DNA of 64,000 nt from Rhodamnia argentea (GCF_020921035.1 NC_063154.1:2418001-2482000); one strand, 5' to 3'. Positions 11,216 through 23,480 are shown, counted from the first letter of the stretch. Numbers and translations: made by a program. The notes: a model not told the origin generated them from the letters alone.

Positions 11216-12568
11216 TTAAACATTTCTTAAACTACGAGCTATTTGATCACGCAAACGTGCCATGTCGGATGTTGCATCATCATTTGAAGCACTACCCTCC
11301 CCATTTACATCATCGGAATCTACTATATATAAATTGGGATCCAAATCTACTCTTGCAAAATGTGCATCATCCACGGCATTTTTTTGTATGTAATTGTGCA
11401 AAGTCATTGCCGCTATCACAATTTTCACTTGCTTTTGATATGGATAACTAGGCATACCCTTTAGAATCTTCCACTTCTTTTTCAATACACCAAAGGTTCG
11501 CTCAATTGTTGATCGCAGTGAGGAGTGGGCACGGTTGAACACTTCTTTATGACCTGTAGGTGCGGGACCTCGTTGAAACTCGGGCAAATGATATCTAACT
11601 TCTTTGTATGGCCCCAAATAACCCGTGAGATTTGGATATCCAGCATCTACCAAATAGTATTTACCTACACAATGATTACATAAATTTAAACAACATATAC
11701 CACATACATAAAGAAATATATAAAAACCATCAATTGACGAACCTTTCGGAGGATGAGGATAAGTGTTCTCACGGATTGCTTCATAGAAAATACGTGTATC
11801 ATGAGTTGTTCCCTCCCAACCGGCCATTACAAAAGTAAATTCCATGTTAAAATTGCACACAGCCATCACGTTTTGCGTCGATGTTCCTTTTCGTCCAATA
11901 AAACGAAGTTGATCTTGTGTAGGTACCACCGCTGGGATATGCATACCATCTATAGCTCCAATGCAATCCTAAAACAAGAATGCAAATATTACTTGATTTA
12001 TATTTATGCTCATCCTTTCTATTGTATAATCATAACTAACCTTAAAATGTGGATAAAATCTTTGATTATTCCGGATCTTCTTTGGAACTTCCTTGAATTG
12101 TCGATCGGATGGTTGAATCAAATATGCTCCCATTTCACATACTTTATCCAGCACTAAGCTAAATAATCTGCATATGGTTTCCCCAGAGTGCTGAAAGCGC
12201 TCTTGTGCTAACTTGTTACTTACACCATGTCCTAAAATATGAAGAAACATTCCCACCATTTCTACAACATCAATATTCCTAGATCCTTGAAGATCATATC
12301 ATGTCACTAATTCCTGCGTTAAATTATTAAAGACAGCTCTATCCATTCTAAGCATTCTATAACACCTTACCGAATTAGCATCAATATCCATTAGCTCTCT
12401 TAACCATGCATTTCCTGTATATGATGAGGTCATGCACGGTTGTTTGGATCGGTATCTTGTCTGATAAACAGCTACAAAATGGGCGACTGTGCAAGCTAAC
12501 AAAAATTCATCTTCCTCTTTTACATGCACTATTGCTTGGGTTTCCCTGTCAAGAGCACTTTCATCCAT
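11216..12568 (-). pseudogene. Harbinger (HARBI1-like) DDE transposase
   Basis: Three exons are 12568-12041, 11968-11743 and 11664-11216, with canonical GT-AG borders and consistent phases, giving 401 codons. The catalytic region includes DCIGAIDG (first Asp), GTTHDTR (second Asp) and IERTFGVLKKKW (Glu), as in plant PIF-type nucleases. One in-frame TGA at 12299-12301 sits where CGA (Arg) would fit, which argues against a functional full-length product. No other lesion was seen. The role is cutting and rejoining DNA at the TIRs together with the Myb-like partner. Confidence 0.85.
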
Positions 12569-12805
12569 AACCGGATAAAATAACAAAATGAGGTAACAAG
12601 TTATGTAAATCATTCATCAACATCACACAAATTGACCATCATAAATATGCAACCTCCACAAAATAAAGATAACACCAACTTAAAATAACAGAGTCTCACA
12701 AGGAAATAGTCTAACTAATACAAATAAGTAGTGCAAAGAGAACACCAAATCGGTCTATTACAGCAACATAGCATATGAAAAAGTCAAAATAAATAACGAG
12801 CATTC

Positions 12806-13790
12806 CTACTTTGAAGTATGCTTCTCGAACCGACGCTTGATCCATTGGACTTTTTTCTCGTTGTCACGTAAGTTCATGAAGATTTCCCTAAAATCCTTCT
12901 TTTTTGCAAAATGTTCTAGTGCAAAAAAGTATAGCTCTCCATCTTGCATAATCTCGGGTATGCCATCCAAAGCGTCCATGATTTCTTTGTAAGGATCAAA
13001 TTCCCTCACAACAGTTGGGGCATTGCTCCTAGTTTCAAAAGCTAAAACAATTCTTTCCATTTGTGAACTTAGCTCGGCACTTGTACTCAATTTCTTTTGT
13101 TTCTTATTTGGTGCATGCCTCACTGAACTTTGCGATGCTCTTTTTTTGCTTTGAGCCCGATCCACAGTCTTTTCACCAACACTACACTCTATATTTTCAT
13201 CGGTAGAACCTGCACAATCCTCAATATCAAGTTGTGTGGCCACATCATCCTTATCAACACACAAACCGCGCCCAGGTGTCCATGTGACACTTCCAGTGGC
13301 AACCGTATCACCGAACATTTTGTCCATCAAAGCTTGAAGGCTCGGCTTAATGCCTTTCGTTTTAAAAGCTCTAAACTTAGGATTTTCCTGTTATATTAAA
13401 TATGTTCATGAGTTATATTATAAAGTGAACTTTGAAAAAAAAAAAAAAGTAACCAAAGAAGAGAACAAAAACCTGAATTTTCTTCTCCCACCATTCCTCG
13501 GTTGCATCAATAGTATTCTTCATTGGATCCCATTCTACTCCCGTTTCTTTCAGAGTCAATGACCTCCATCGTCTCCATTCGTCCTTAAGATTGTCCCACT
13601 TACTCTTCATTTTATTTTTATCATACTTTTTGTGCCTTTGCTCCTCAAACTTGTTAATTATGACTGTTCATCCATCCCTTTTGTTGTTTGAAGGACGGTT
13701 GCCTTTTTCAATTTCTTCAACGCACAACCTACAAAAGGTTTCTACATCCTCCGAGCTCCAAACAGCTTTTTCCTTTGATGAACTTGCCAT
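12806..13790 (-). pseudogene. Harbinger Myb/SANT-like DNA-binding protein
   Basis: Two exons, 13790-13473 and 13387-12806 (300 codons). The N-terminal half has the Trp-rich Myb/SANT-like pattern seen in PIF-element partner proteins: VWSSEDVETFC, then KSKWDNLKDEWRRW and EEWWEKKIQ. The C-terminal half is charged with a Lys-rich stretch and ends in basic residues. One TGA at 13668-13670 (codon 41) falls where a conserved Trp is expected. In known Harbinger systems this protein takes the transposase into the nucleus and binds the element ends. Confidence 0.8.
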
Positions 13791-15579
13791 CTACTATTAA
13801 AACAATAGAAAAGACCACAAACAAAACCTAATTCAGCCAGCAAAATACATCCACGCAAACATATAAGCCCATAATGTCTCTAAAATAGGAGCATGGACTC
13901 AAGAAGAACTTAGCAAACATTCCATCAACATAATTGTTCTAAAAAATTTAATCAAAGACTAATGCAAATGACAAAACATATCATAAAATAGAGCACTTGA
14001 ACCATAAGATCAGGTTGAAAATCAATACAAACGCCACATGAAACACAATTTCAGCGGTTCAAAACGATCATATCGGATCCCTTTATTGAACTAAAAGGAG
14101 CATAAAAGTGGATGAGGCGTAAGGAAGGAATACAGACACAACCCTTTATTGAACTAAAAGGAGCAAAAAGGAGAAAAAAAAAAACAAATATGGTAGAAAA
14201 GTCTATTGAGGCTTCCCCATATATACACCATAGCTTACCAAGCATGTGATCATTAGAGCAAGCATATGACGTCTGTTACATATTGTTACTTATAATTGAA
14301 GTATGCCATTCTAGATATCCAGTTTTGAGTTCATCTTTCAACCTGGGTCCTGGTGAACATGATAAGCATGTATATGCTAAGTTTCCATGCAATAAAGGTT
14401 GCAAATTTTTTTGGGGAAAGAAGAGCAGCAGGAACCCTAACAAATTTAGGGAAAAAAGATCCATATGCACAATTTTCACTTCATATCCTTTTATATCCGA
14501 GTTCTTTGAGCCTCGCGAGAGAACAATAAGCAAAATGGGATTTATTACATAACACAGTATAAGCATAGCGGGATTTTTGAATAATCACTTACAATAATAA
14601 CTTCGGCAGCCTTATAGAGGAACCACCCCAAAAACAAAATCCTTCGACACAATCTCGGGGCACATGACCACAAACGCCTTGTCTTGTCATGCTTCTCATA
14701 CCGATCTCTTTACAAGAGTTGCATTACTAACAAGTCACAAGTTAGTCTCCCCTGTTACGGATGCTAATTTTGGCTTCACCGCACATAACTTTGCTGGTCT
14801 TTCGCAAAGCTCGGATAGAAGTTATACTAATCATAGTTCTTACAGATCTTAGTCCCCCCGAGAATACATAATGCAACGCCTTTCCTTCCAAAACTTTACC
14901 TCTTTTGCACCTAGTTTGTCACAATCTCTGCGGGTAGGGAAATTGGTTACCTTGCTACCAATCTATCCTAATTTTTGATACCGGAGGCCATATTTTGTTT
15001 GATTATCTTTGGAAAAAAAAATTACTAAAGCTCTTAGGGAATCAATCGATCGGATCCCTTTCCAAGAGTGGTACAATCGGGGCATTGAAGGGGGAAGCAA
15101 AATAGCAACATGGAAACCCTAAGATCTGCTCAAATCAACGCCACCAACTAGTCAAGCGAGGGAGAGAGCGAAGAAAAGTCACCTGGTCTTAGCGAAAGAG
15201 CGCGTTCGAGAGAGGGAGAAATCGAGTGAAGGAGCGACCAAACGCGAGGGAGCAAACGGAGGGAGAGCGACCGGACGCAAGGGAGAAGACGCTACGGCGA
15301 GGCGCAAAAGAAGTCTCTCTATCGATCGATGTTGAAGAAAAGAGAGCGGGGCTACCAAAAGGGCAAACTTGGACTTTTGAAAAAGTTTGAGGGCAAAAAA
15401 GGCAAGTCAACATATTTCATTAATCCCATCCTTAGCATCCCGAAAATGCTAAAAAGCCTAATGCTGGGGCTTCTAGCATTGGGCTTTCAGCCTTCCCAAG
15501 AGGAATATTTGGCCAAATGCTCCTTCGAAATGCTTGCCAAAGGGTTCAACATTTTTCAAAGGAGCATTCGGGGCCAAAT
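13791..15579. other. Non-coding right arm of the Harbinger element
   Basis: No credible gene. A 22-bp segment (CCCTTTATTGAACTAAAAGG core) occurs at 14079-14100 and again at 14142-14163. Towards the right end, motifs with AAATGC are repeated, as expected for subterminal transposase-binding sequence. Confidence 0.45.
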
Positions 15580-15610
15580 GCTACTTCTAAATGTCGAACC
15601 AAACTCACCC
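15580..15610 (-). repeat. Right TIR of Harbinger element
   Basis: Read on the minus strand it begins GGGTGAGTTTGGTTCGACAT, matching the left terminus. The flanking TAT duplicates the triplet left of the element. Confidence 0.85.
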
Positions 15611-16029
15611 TATATGTTGAGTCAAAGTATAGGCGAGGGCTTTGGATTTTTTGGTCTTGAAAATGACAACAATTATCGTTTAGGCTCCGTTTGTTTCGTT
15701 TCGCAAAAAATGATATGTTTCCGGAAATTATTTTTCAGGAAGCAATTTTTTAGGAAGATGACAATATTTTTCGGTGTTCGATTGAAATCTAAAAATGGAT
15801 TGGAAAATATTTTTCACCGTTCGGTATGGAAGATCCACTTGACAAGTATCCAAAGAGACTTGTTAAGGAGAGTTTCTGGCACTAAATTGTTGGAAAGAGT
15901 AATAAACATGAGGAAAGTGGTGCAAACCCAGCAAGACAATAAACATTCTCCTCAGGCTTTGGGCAAACACTATCCAAGAAATCCTAGGATATGGCTATAA
16001 TAATGTATTAGTTCATTATTATAGTGCTA
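15611..16029. other. Intergenic DNA right of the Harbinger element
   Basis: No gene seen. A segment near 15685 (TAGGCTCCGTTTGTTTCG) followed by repeated GGAAAATATTTTTC-like motifs looks like the end of another small DNA element, but I could not find its partner terminus. Confidence 0.3.
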
Positions 16030-16560
16030 ATACCTGAATTTCGGGATTTCTATACTCACTTCTAGTACTCAGGGCCGTGTTTTAATTAGATTGATTTTAT
16101 TTTGTGATGTGATCGTATTTCAACCTGATCTAGGACATGAGGCGAAGCATTCCTGGGAATTTGCGACCATTGATGACAAATATTCCCGCTTCATCCACGT
16201 ATAGCGTGAGATCTGGGCCTACAAGAAGTAGGACAGGTAGCGTGTCAGACTCCCCACTTGCGACAAGCAGCAATGCCAGCTCTGAAGTGAGTGTGAACAA
16301 CAATGGTCTGGGCGTGGAGGGGAACGGACTGGATGATGATATTAACAGTGACCGGGATGGTCATTCGCCTACTCGTGGCAGGCGATTGGAAGTAGAAGCG
16401 GTTATGAGTTGGTAGTCATCCATTGTTTTGAATCGGAATCCGCAGGATCGATGAAGAGAATGTTCCTAGAAAGGACTTAACAGGGGCTTCACGTTGATGA
16501 CAAATTAGAACGGGCAGCTGTTGACATCCTTCATGAACATCCTATGCATATAGGGAGAAC
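16030..16560 (+). repeat. Serine-rich coding-like repeat, copy 1 of 3
   Basis: An open frame of 92 codons (16137-16415) includes SDSPLATSSNASSEVSVNNN. The same block recurs at 23481-24000 and 31800-32230, together with downstream non-coding sequence around CATCCATTGTTTTGAATCGG. The retained Ser/Arg/Asn-rich reading frame suggests a transduplicated or retroposed piece of a host gene that I cannot identify. I see no start context or introns, so it is listed as a repeat. Confidence 0.5.
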
Positions 16561-17477
16561 TAGAACGGATTTGAGAGAACACAATGCATGATTGTCTGAC
16601 ATGCGTTTGCAACTATTACTTGCTGATACAACAATCCCGCTAAGCGGTCATTTTCTTGCAAGGAAGTGTGGGAGCGTTGCCTGGGTCCTACTGCACTAGA
16701 CATTGGCGTCAAGAGTTCGCCAAGTTGGACCTTGGAGATGCAAAACATGTGGCGTTGGAGATAAGTTTGACGAAGAGGGAATTTAAATTCGAGCTTGTTT
16801 ATATATCAGATTAAATCTACTTTCACTCAAACAATTTAACTTAATGAGTTATGGGTCAATGGAAATATATTAACTACTTCATACGACATCAATTTTTTGA
16901 AATAAAACTTTTTTCACAACTCACACGTGTGTCTTAATAAGATTAATGACGTCATGAATCAAAAGCCGGTAGGAACAAATTTCTGCCCATCAGCATAGAC
17001 GAAGCTCGGCGAGAACTGAACGAGTTCGGTTTGCAAATTTGCCGATTTTTCATTCTCAATTATCAAAATCCAAGTGTTTGGTAAAAAAAAAATCTCAGAA
17101 ATTACTTTCAAAAGTAAACACGGGGCAGTAGGGGATGACTCAAGTCAATCTGCCACTTATCTATCTACTTTCGTGCCAATCACGGCATGCTCCTTCCCCA
17201 TTTAATTGTCATTTCCTTCTTGTCATGTTGTGCAAAATCAATTTCAGCCGACGTCTGATTTCATTAAAACTTTTCAATTTTAATTCTACGGTAGAGAGGC
17301 CGCTAGGAGAAATGTCACATCTTTCTTGCTTTTTAGCACCCAGCTTGGCCACTCACTTATGCCTAGTTGACGCAGACAAATACGACCTATGAGACCAAAG
17401 AAGAGAAGAGACTCTCTACAAAATCGCTTCTTAGTCTCCCAGTAACATCACTTCATATTCCACTTCTGCTTTGAGTT
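16561..17477. other. Upstream region of LRR-kinase copy 2
   Basis: Contains shared cluster modules: 16575-16665 (TGCATGATTGTCTGACATGC and CTTGCAAGGAAGTGTGGGAG), 16945-17010, and 17095-17477, which matches the copy 1 leader. Compared with other A copies, the leader just before the start lacks about 75 bp containing the TATAAAT box. Copy 1 shows the same loss. Confidence 0.5.
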
Positions 17478-20400
17478 ATGCAGATCTTGGGCTTTAATTC
17501 TACAAACTTACAGTTTCGTTGCTTCATTCTTGGGATTGCTATTGCCTCGTGCTTTGCCCGAGTCTCCTTGACATCAAATGAAACCGACAAATCCGCATTG
17601 CTTGCATTCAAGGCCGGGATAACCGAGGACCCCCTCGGGGTGTTTAACTCCTGGAACAATACGGTCGACCTCTGTCAATGGTACGGGGTCACATGCGGCC
17701 GCCGGCACCGCAATAGAGTCACTGCGTTGAACCTCTACTCCTTGAAACTGTCGGGGCCTATCTCTCCTCATATCGGGAACCTTAGCTTCTTGAGGGAATT
17801 AAGGCTCTATAACAACAGCTTTTGCCAGGAAATCCCTCCCCAAATCGGTCGGTTGCGACGGTTAAGCATCTTGATTCTGGGCAATAATTCTCTCATCGGC
17901 GAAATTCCCAAGAACACATCGGGCTGCCTTAACCTGAATCTCCTTGTATTGGCTGGTAACCAACTCGGTGGAGAAGTTCCTCCAGAGATAGGTTCCTTGG
18001 TGAAGCTTCGGTATCTTCATTTAGGAAGAAACAATCTAACGGGCAGTGTCCCTTTTTCCATCGGCAACTTGTCATCGTTGGAGATGCTTTATCTTGTCTA
18101 CAACAACTTAAGCGGGAGTCTTCCTTGGGTTCTAAGCCAACTGACCAAACTAACACAACTTGATTTTGGAGAGAACTCGTTGTCCGGTACGTTTCCGTCT
18201 TCCCTCTACAATTTATCTTCATTGGAAGAATTCAACGTCGGAGGTAACCAAATACATGGAAGTCTTCCCTCTGCAATGGGCTTTTGTCTCCCCAGCTTAA
18301 AACTTTTCAGCATCTACGGTAACCAGTTTGTTGGATCAATCCCACCGTGTATACCTAATAATGCCACAAATCTACAGACCCTTCAACTTGGAGGCAACAG
18401 ACTCTCCGGGAACGTACCTTCTTTTGAAAATTTGCGTAACCTTCGACGGTTAAGCATTCACACTAACCATCTTGGAAGTGGGGGATCTGGTGACTTGAGC
18501 TTTATTTGCTCATTAACCAATATGACCAGCTTATACCTCTTGAGCATGCATACTAATAGACTCGGTGGGCCGGTGCCGGAATGCATTGGTAATTTGTCCC
18601 TTGCCATCACGACATTGGCCCTGGGCCTAAATCCTATTACTGGTGAGATTCCTAGAGCAATGGGCAATCTCGTGAACTTGGAAATCTTGCATATGACCAA
18701 CAATATTCTTTCAGGTGCCATCCCGTTTGACGTGGAAAACCTTCCAAATCTAACATATGTGGATCTCTCCACTAACAATCTATCGGGGGTAATATCATCC
18801 TCTTTTCATAAGAACAAGAGATTGATTGCATTATATCTTGATGGGAATCACTTCCATGGGCACATTCCTTCGCATCTAGATGAGTGTCAAAGTCTGACGA
18901 TGCTCGATCTTTCAAACAACAATCTCAGGGGTTCCGTATTCCCAGCTGTTAAAAGTCTTCTCTATTTGAACTTGTCTGACAACCATTTGAATGGGTCCCT
19001 TCCGGTGGAAGTAGGAAAAGTTGAACATATAAATTCTTTGGACATTTCAGGCAATATGTTCAGTGGTGAAATTCCGAGCACTTTGGGCGATTGTGATGGA
19101 CTGCTAGTTTTGCGAATGAAGGACAACCACTTCCAAGGATTCATTCCCCAATCAATTAGCTCATGAAGAAGCATTGAGGAATTGGATCTTTCAAACAACA
19201 ATCTATCCGGCGAAATTCCGAGGTTCTTAGAGGCCTTTCCCTTCTTGGGGATTCTGAATTTATCCTATAACAATTTTGAAGGAATGTTACCAACTGAGGG
19301 CGTCTTCAAGAATGCGAGTGCCACTTTTATTACTGGAAACAAGTTGTGTGGAGGAATCCCAGAATTTGGACTTCCTAAATGCATCTCTCCACACTTCAAG
19401 AACAAAGGAGTAGTTCGTAAATTGAAACTCACGCTCTCTATTCTCTTTGCACTTCTAGGGGTGGTTCTCGTTCTGGTTTTTGTGTATGTATGCTGGTTGA
19501 AGAAGAAGAAAGCTGAACAACCGACTTTAAGTTCCATAGATGAGATCTGGCAAAACTTATCTTATGGGACTCTACTTAAAGCAACTGACGGTTTTTCTTC
19601 AACTAATTTGATCGGTGTTGGCAGTTTTGGATCTGTTTATAGGGGAATACTCCAGGAGGATGGAACTAACGTCGCTGTGAAGGTGCTTAATTTAACACGT
19701 CAAGGTGCTTTGAAGAGCTTCAAAGCCGAGTGCGAGGCTCTAAAGCATATCAAACACCGAAATCTTTTGAAGGTACTAACTGTATGCTCAGGTACTGATT
19801 ATGACGGAAATGATTTTAAGGCTTTGGTCTATGAGTTCATGATCAATGGTAGCCTTGAAGAGTGGTTGCACCCATATCCAATACCGATTGATGCAAACGG
19901 GGCTTCAAAAAATTTGAGTTTCATCCAACGGATAGAGATTTCCATTGACATTGCTTTTGCATTGGACTATCTTCATAACCAATGCCACATTGCCACAGTT
20001 CATTGTGATCTAAAGCCAAGCAATGTCCTTTTAGACATTGAGATGGTTGGACATGTTGGTGATTTTGGATTGGCAAAGATCATCCTTGAATCCGCATTTG
20101 ACGCGAACACAAATATAAGCTCAGCTGGTTTGCGAGGGACAATTGGTTATGCAGCTCCAGGTTGTCCCCTTGTGTCCCTCAAATGAACAATTGGTTCATC
20201 ACAAAATTGTTGATGGCATATTTTCACAAAAATTTTTAACTTTATAATGAGATTTTGCATATATTATTTTCTCATAGCTCAATCATACATGGTTCTTGAT
20301 ATGTGCAGAATATGGAATGGGTAGTGCAGTTTCCATTAAAGGTGATGTCTACAGTTATGGCATTCTCTTGCTAGAGATGTTCACAGGAATCAGGCCCACG

Positions 20401-20691
20401 GCTGAGATATTCAAAGAAAATTTGAACCTGCATATTTTTGTTGAGGAAGCTTTGCCTGATCGAGTCCTAGAGATTACCGATCCCATTCTAGTTCGAGAAG
20501 TGGAGAGCTACGCAGGGGAAAGCAGAAAGAGGACGGTCCAGGATTGTCTGCTAATGGTCTACGGAATTGGGATCGCTTGCTCAGTTGGAGTGCCAGGAGA
20601 TCGAATAAGCATCACAGATGTAGCAGCTCAACTATGTTCGATTAGGGACAGGCTTTACGCAGCTGGCTTACGAGGACAGGTGATATACTAA
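17478..20691 (+). pseudogene. LRR-XII receptor-like kinase copy 2, whole except for one in-frame TGA
   Basis: Exon 1 is 17478-20160 and exon 2 is 20309-20691, with a 148-bp phase-1 intron in the APE codon. The 1022-codon frame is interrupted only by TGA at 19164-19166 (codon 563), where paralogues have TTA. Before it lie a signal peptide, N-cap and about 20 LRRs. After it come the last LRRs, a membrane helix (about 652-674), the G-loop GVGSFGSVYRG, HCD (about 842-844, non-RD) and DFG, all open. The usual final TAG is CAG here, extending the unspliced tail by five residues. Possible readings are a recently silenced receptor, a secreted 562-aa LRR protein, or low-level readthrough. The UGA-A context is not a classic leaky one. 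Copy 1 carries the same TGA. Confidence 0.8.
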
Positions 20692-21614
20692 AGCATTAAG
20701 TTTTCTAGTCCCTCCTACAAATGTCTAACTGAACCACCTAAGCATAGACAAGCACGTGACTACTCACATTTTTTTTTTCAATTTAGATAAACTCAACTCT
20801 CCGCTAATGGGAAGATGAAGCCATGGAGGTAACAGAGTCATCGTGCAGAATGTAAAGTGGGGCAGATGCTTTCCTAACGTATCGTGTGGTTGGTGAATTG
20901 AGTTCTGATATATATCATAAATAGGATAGAGCGTGAAGAACAAAGGTGTGTTTCAATGTTCCTTTTAAAATGAAAGTTGGCGGCGTGTGAGAAGTGAACA
21001 AAATACTTGGAATGTTGCTGTTTTATATCAGCGCTACTGTATATTTGAAATTTGGAATCATGAAAAGAGAGGCATTCATGCATGCCTGTATATGTCTCAT
21101 AAAGCTATGCAAGCAAGTTCATTTATCCTTTTCTTCCTTTATGCTAGTTAAATAGTTTGATCTATTAATACGAGGAGTGAGCAAGAATGCTTTAACCGAT
21201 GAGATCCCGAGAGCACTTGGGATCTTTTAAAGTTAGAAAAGTTGTATGCGGATGTCAAGACCTCTATCTGATAGTCATATGTATCAAGAGTACATACAGA
21301 CATACAGTAGTCTATCTTGAGCAGTGTATTCATCTTCATAATCTCGTACTGTTTGCCAAGTTGTACTGGAAATAAACAAGAGCGAATTCATTCTCATTGG
21401 AGAAACAAAACATAGAGTAGCTTAATCACGGCTGAAAGAGGAGCAATATTTCTTTCCATATGAGTGCAATTATAATTTGCTGATTACGGTTGGAAGATGC
21501 AGAAACCATCGATCCTTAAGACCAGGAAAAAAGTGTAAAAACGTAACTACAAATGCAGGGAATCTGGTCAGTCTGCCAAGGTGATAATTTTTAGAAATGT
21601 CATTGCTTTTGCAT
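20692..21614. other. 3' flank of copy 2 fused to B-type flank
   Basis: About 20692-21170 is the A-type 3' flank module. It contains a candidate 3' intron, donor GTGATA at 20680 and acceptor TTTCAATTTAG ending at 20786. From about 21260 the sequence switches to B-type downstream DNA matching 6115-6480. The switch marks an old recombination joint between an A copy and an inverted B copy. Confidence 0.5.
21175..21262 (+). pseudogene. Small LRR scrap, subgroup B
   Basis: About 90 bp resembling the LRR segment of the B gene around NVITGEIPRA and NLEKLYVDG (also present near 5700-5750). It lies exactly at the joint between A-type and B-type flanking DNA. It is too short to be functional. Confidence 0.45.
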
Positions 21615-23480
21615 ATTACCTATCCTTGTAAACCAGCTGCATGAAGTTTGTTTCAGCTTCTGTGATGCTTATTCTCTCTCTGCGTACTCCAACTGAGCAG
21701 CCAATTCCAATTCCATAGACCATTACCAGACACTCTTGAACTGTGTTGTCTCCGCTATGGCCTGCATAGTTCTCTCTTCCCTGTTATAGAATGGGATCAG
21801 TAATTTCCAGAACTCGTGCGGGCAAACCTTCCTTAACAAAATTCCGAAGGTTCAAATTTTCTTTGAAGATATCGTCAGTGGGAGTGATTCAGGTAAATGT
21901 CTCTAGCAAGAGCATGCCATAACTATGGATATCGCCTTCTTTGGTAACCACACTTTCCATCCCATATTCTGCACTTCGTCAAATTTCACATTAGACATTA
22001 AAAAAAATAGCGTCCACTGTATCATTTGAATTGTAAGGCTCTTTTGAGAGGAAGGAAGGACAAGGGGGTTTTACCTGGAGCAGCATAACTGCTCCTCTTA
22101 GACCAGCTGAGCTTATCCTTGAGTTGGTGTCAGGTGTATCTTTTGCCAATCCAAAGTCAACAACATGTCCATCCATCTCATCATCTAAGAGAACATTGCT
22201 TGGCTTTAGATCACAATGAATAATTTGGCTGTGACAGTGGTTGTGAAGATAATCCAATGCAGAAGCAATGTCGATGGCAATCTTTATCCTGCGGAGGAGG
22301 CTAAAAATTTTTGAAGGCCCATCTGCTTCGGTCGGTTCTTGATGGTGGTGCAACCACTCTTCAAGGCTTCCATTAACCATGAACTCGTAGACTAAAGCCT
22401 TAAAATCATTACCGTAATAATCAATGCTTGAGCATACTGATATGATTTTAAAAAGATTGCAGTGTCTAATCTGCTTTAGAGCCTCGCATTCAGCCATGAA
22501 ACTCTTGAATGCATCACGGCGTATTGAATTCAGCACTTTCACAGCGACAACCGTTCCATTCACGAGTATACCCTTGTAAACAGACCCAAAACTACTGATA
22601 CCAATCAAATTAGTTGAAGAAAATCCATTAGTTGCTTTATGGAGAATTCTGCCATGCACCGCCTACGGGGCTATAAATAGGCTCTTTTCTTTTCTCCTTC
22701 AACCAACATGAGTACAAAAAAAGCAAGAAGAAGAGCTATTCCCAGAAGCCAAAATGGATAAAGATGGAAAGTATCAGGATATGGACCTGCCGCTTGCTCT
22801 TGGAGTTTTTAGAGATGCACTTAGGGAGATGAAATTCAGGAATTCCTCCACAGAGCATCTCGTTTCCAATGACAAATGTGGCACTTGCATTCTTAAAGAC
22901 TCTTTCAGTTGGTGGAGAGCCTTCAAAATTGTTAAAAGATAGATTAGCATATTCCCAATCAAATGCCTCCAAGAACCTTGGAATCCCTCCAGATAAATTA
23001 TTTCCCTGAAAGATCAAGTACTTTGATGCCTCTTAATGAACTAATGGATTGAGGAATGGACCCTTGGAAGAGGTTGTCCTGCAATCTTAATAGTACAGAG
23101 TACATCACAATTGCCCAGACTGCGTGGTATCTCACCATCTAACGTGTTTCCTGAGATGTCCATATAATTTAAGTTCTTCATCTCTCCTATTTCCTTGAGA
23201 AGGGCCCCAGTCAGATGGTTGTGGAATAAGTTCAAAAAGAAGAGACTTGTGACCACAGGGAATATGGAATCGCTGAGATTGATACTAGAAAGTTTTTGCT
23301 ACGTCAATCTTTGACACTTATCTAGATACGGAGGAATGCGCCCTTGAAAGTTATTCCCAACAAGATACAGATAAATCAATTTGCTTAGATTGTGCAAAAA
23401 GGATGGAATTACCACCTCGGACAACTTGTTATTCGAAAGATTCAAATACGTAAGATTCTGAAGAGTTTCAAGGGAATTTG
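21615..23480 (-). pseudogene. 5'-truncated LRR-XII kinase, subgroup B
   Basis: A relative of the intact B gene that begins at about its residue 420 (LQNLTYLNLSNNKLS). It continues through the last LRRs, membrane segment, kinase, APE intron and exon 2. The frame is broken repeatedly: the first Gly of the G-loop is Ser, several residues between DFG and APE are deleted, and there is a further deletion before the intron. The truncated 5' edge abuts the serine-rich repeat at 23481. It is non-functional as a receptor. Confidence 0.8.

Larger units (their letters stand above)
10335..15610 (-). mobile_element. PIF/Harbinger DNA transposon, nearly full length
   Basis: The 5276-bp element is bounded by about 31-bp terminal inverted repeats sharing GTTTGGTTCGACATTT and beginning GGGTG at both ends. 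The flanks carry TAT on both sides, consistent with the family's 3-bp target duplication, though the usual site is TWA. It encodes the two hallmark Harbinger proteins on the minus strand, a DDE nuclease and a Myb/SANT-like protein. Each carries one in-frame stop, so the element looks recently inactivated. It lies next to the promoter of the intact B receptor kinase. Confidence 0.9.
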
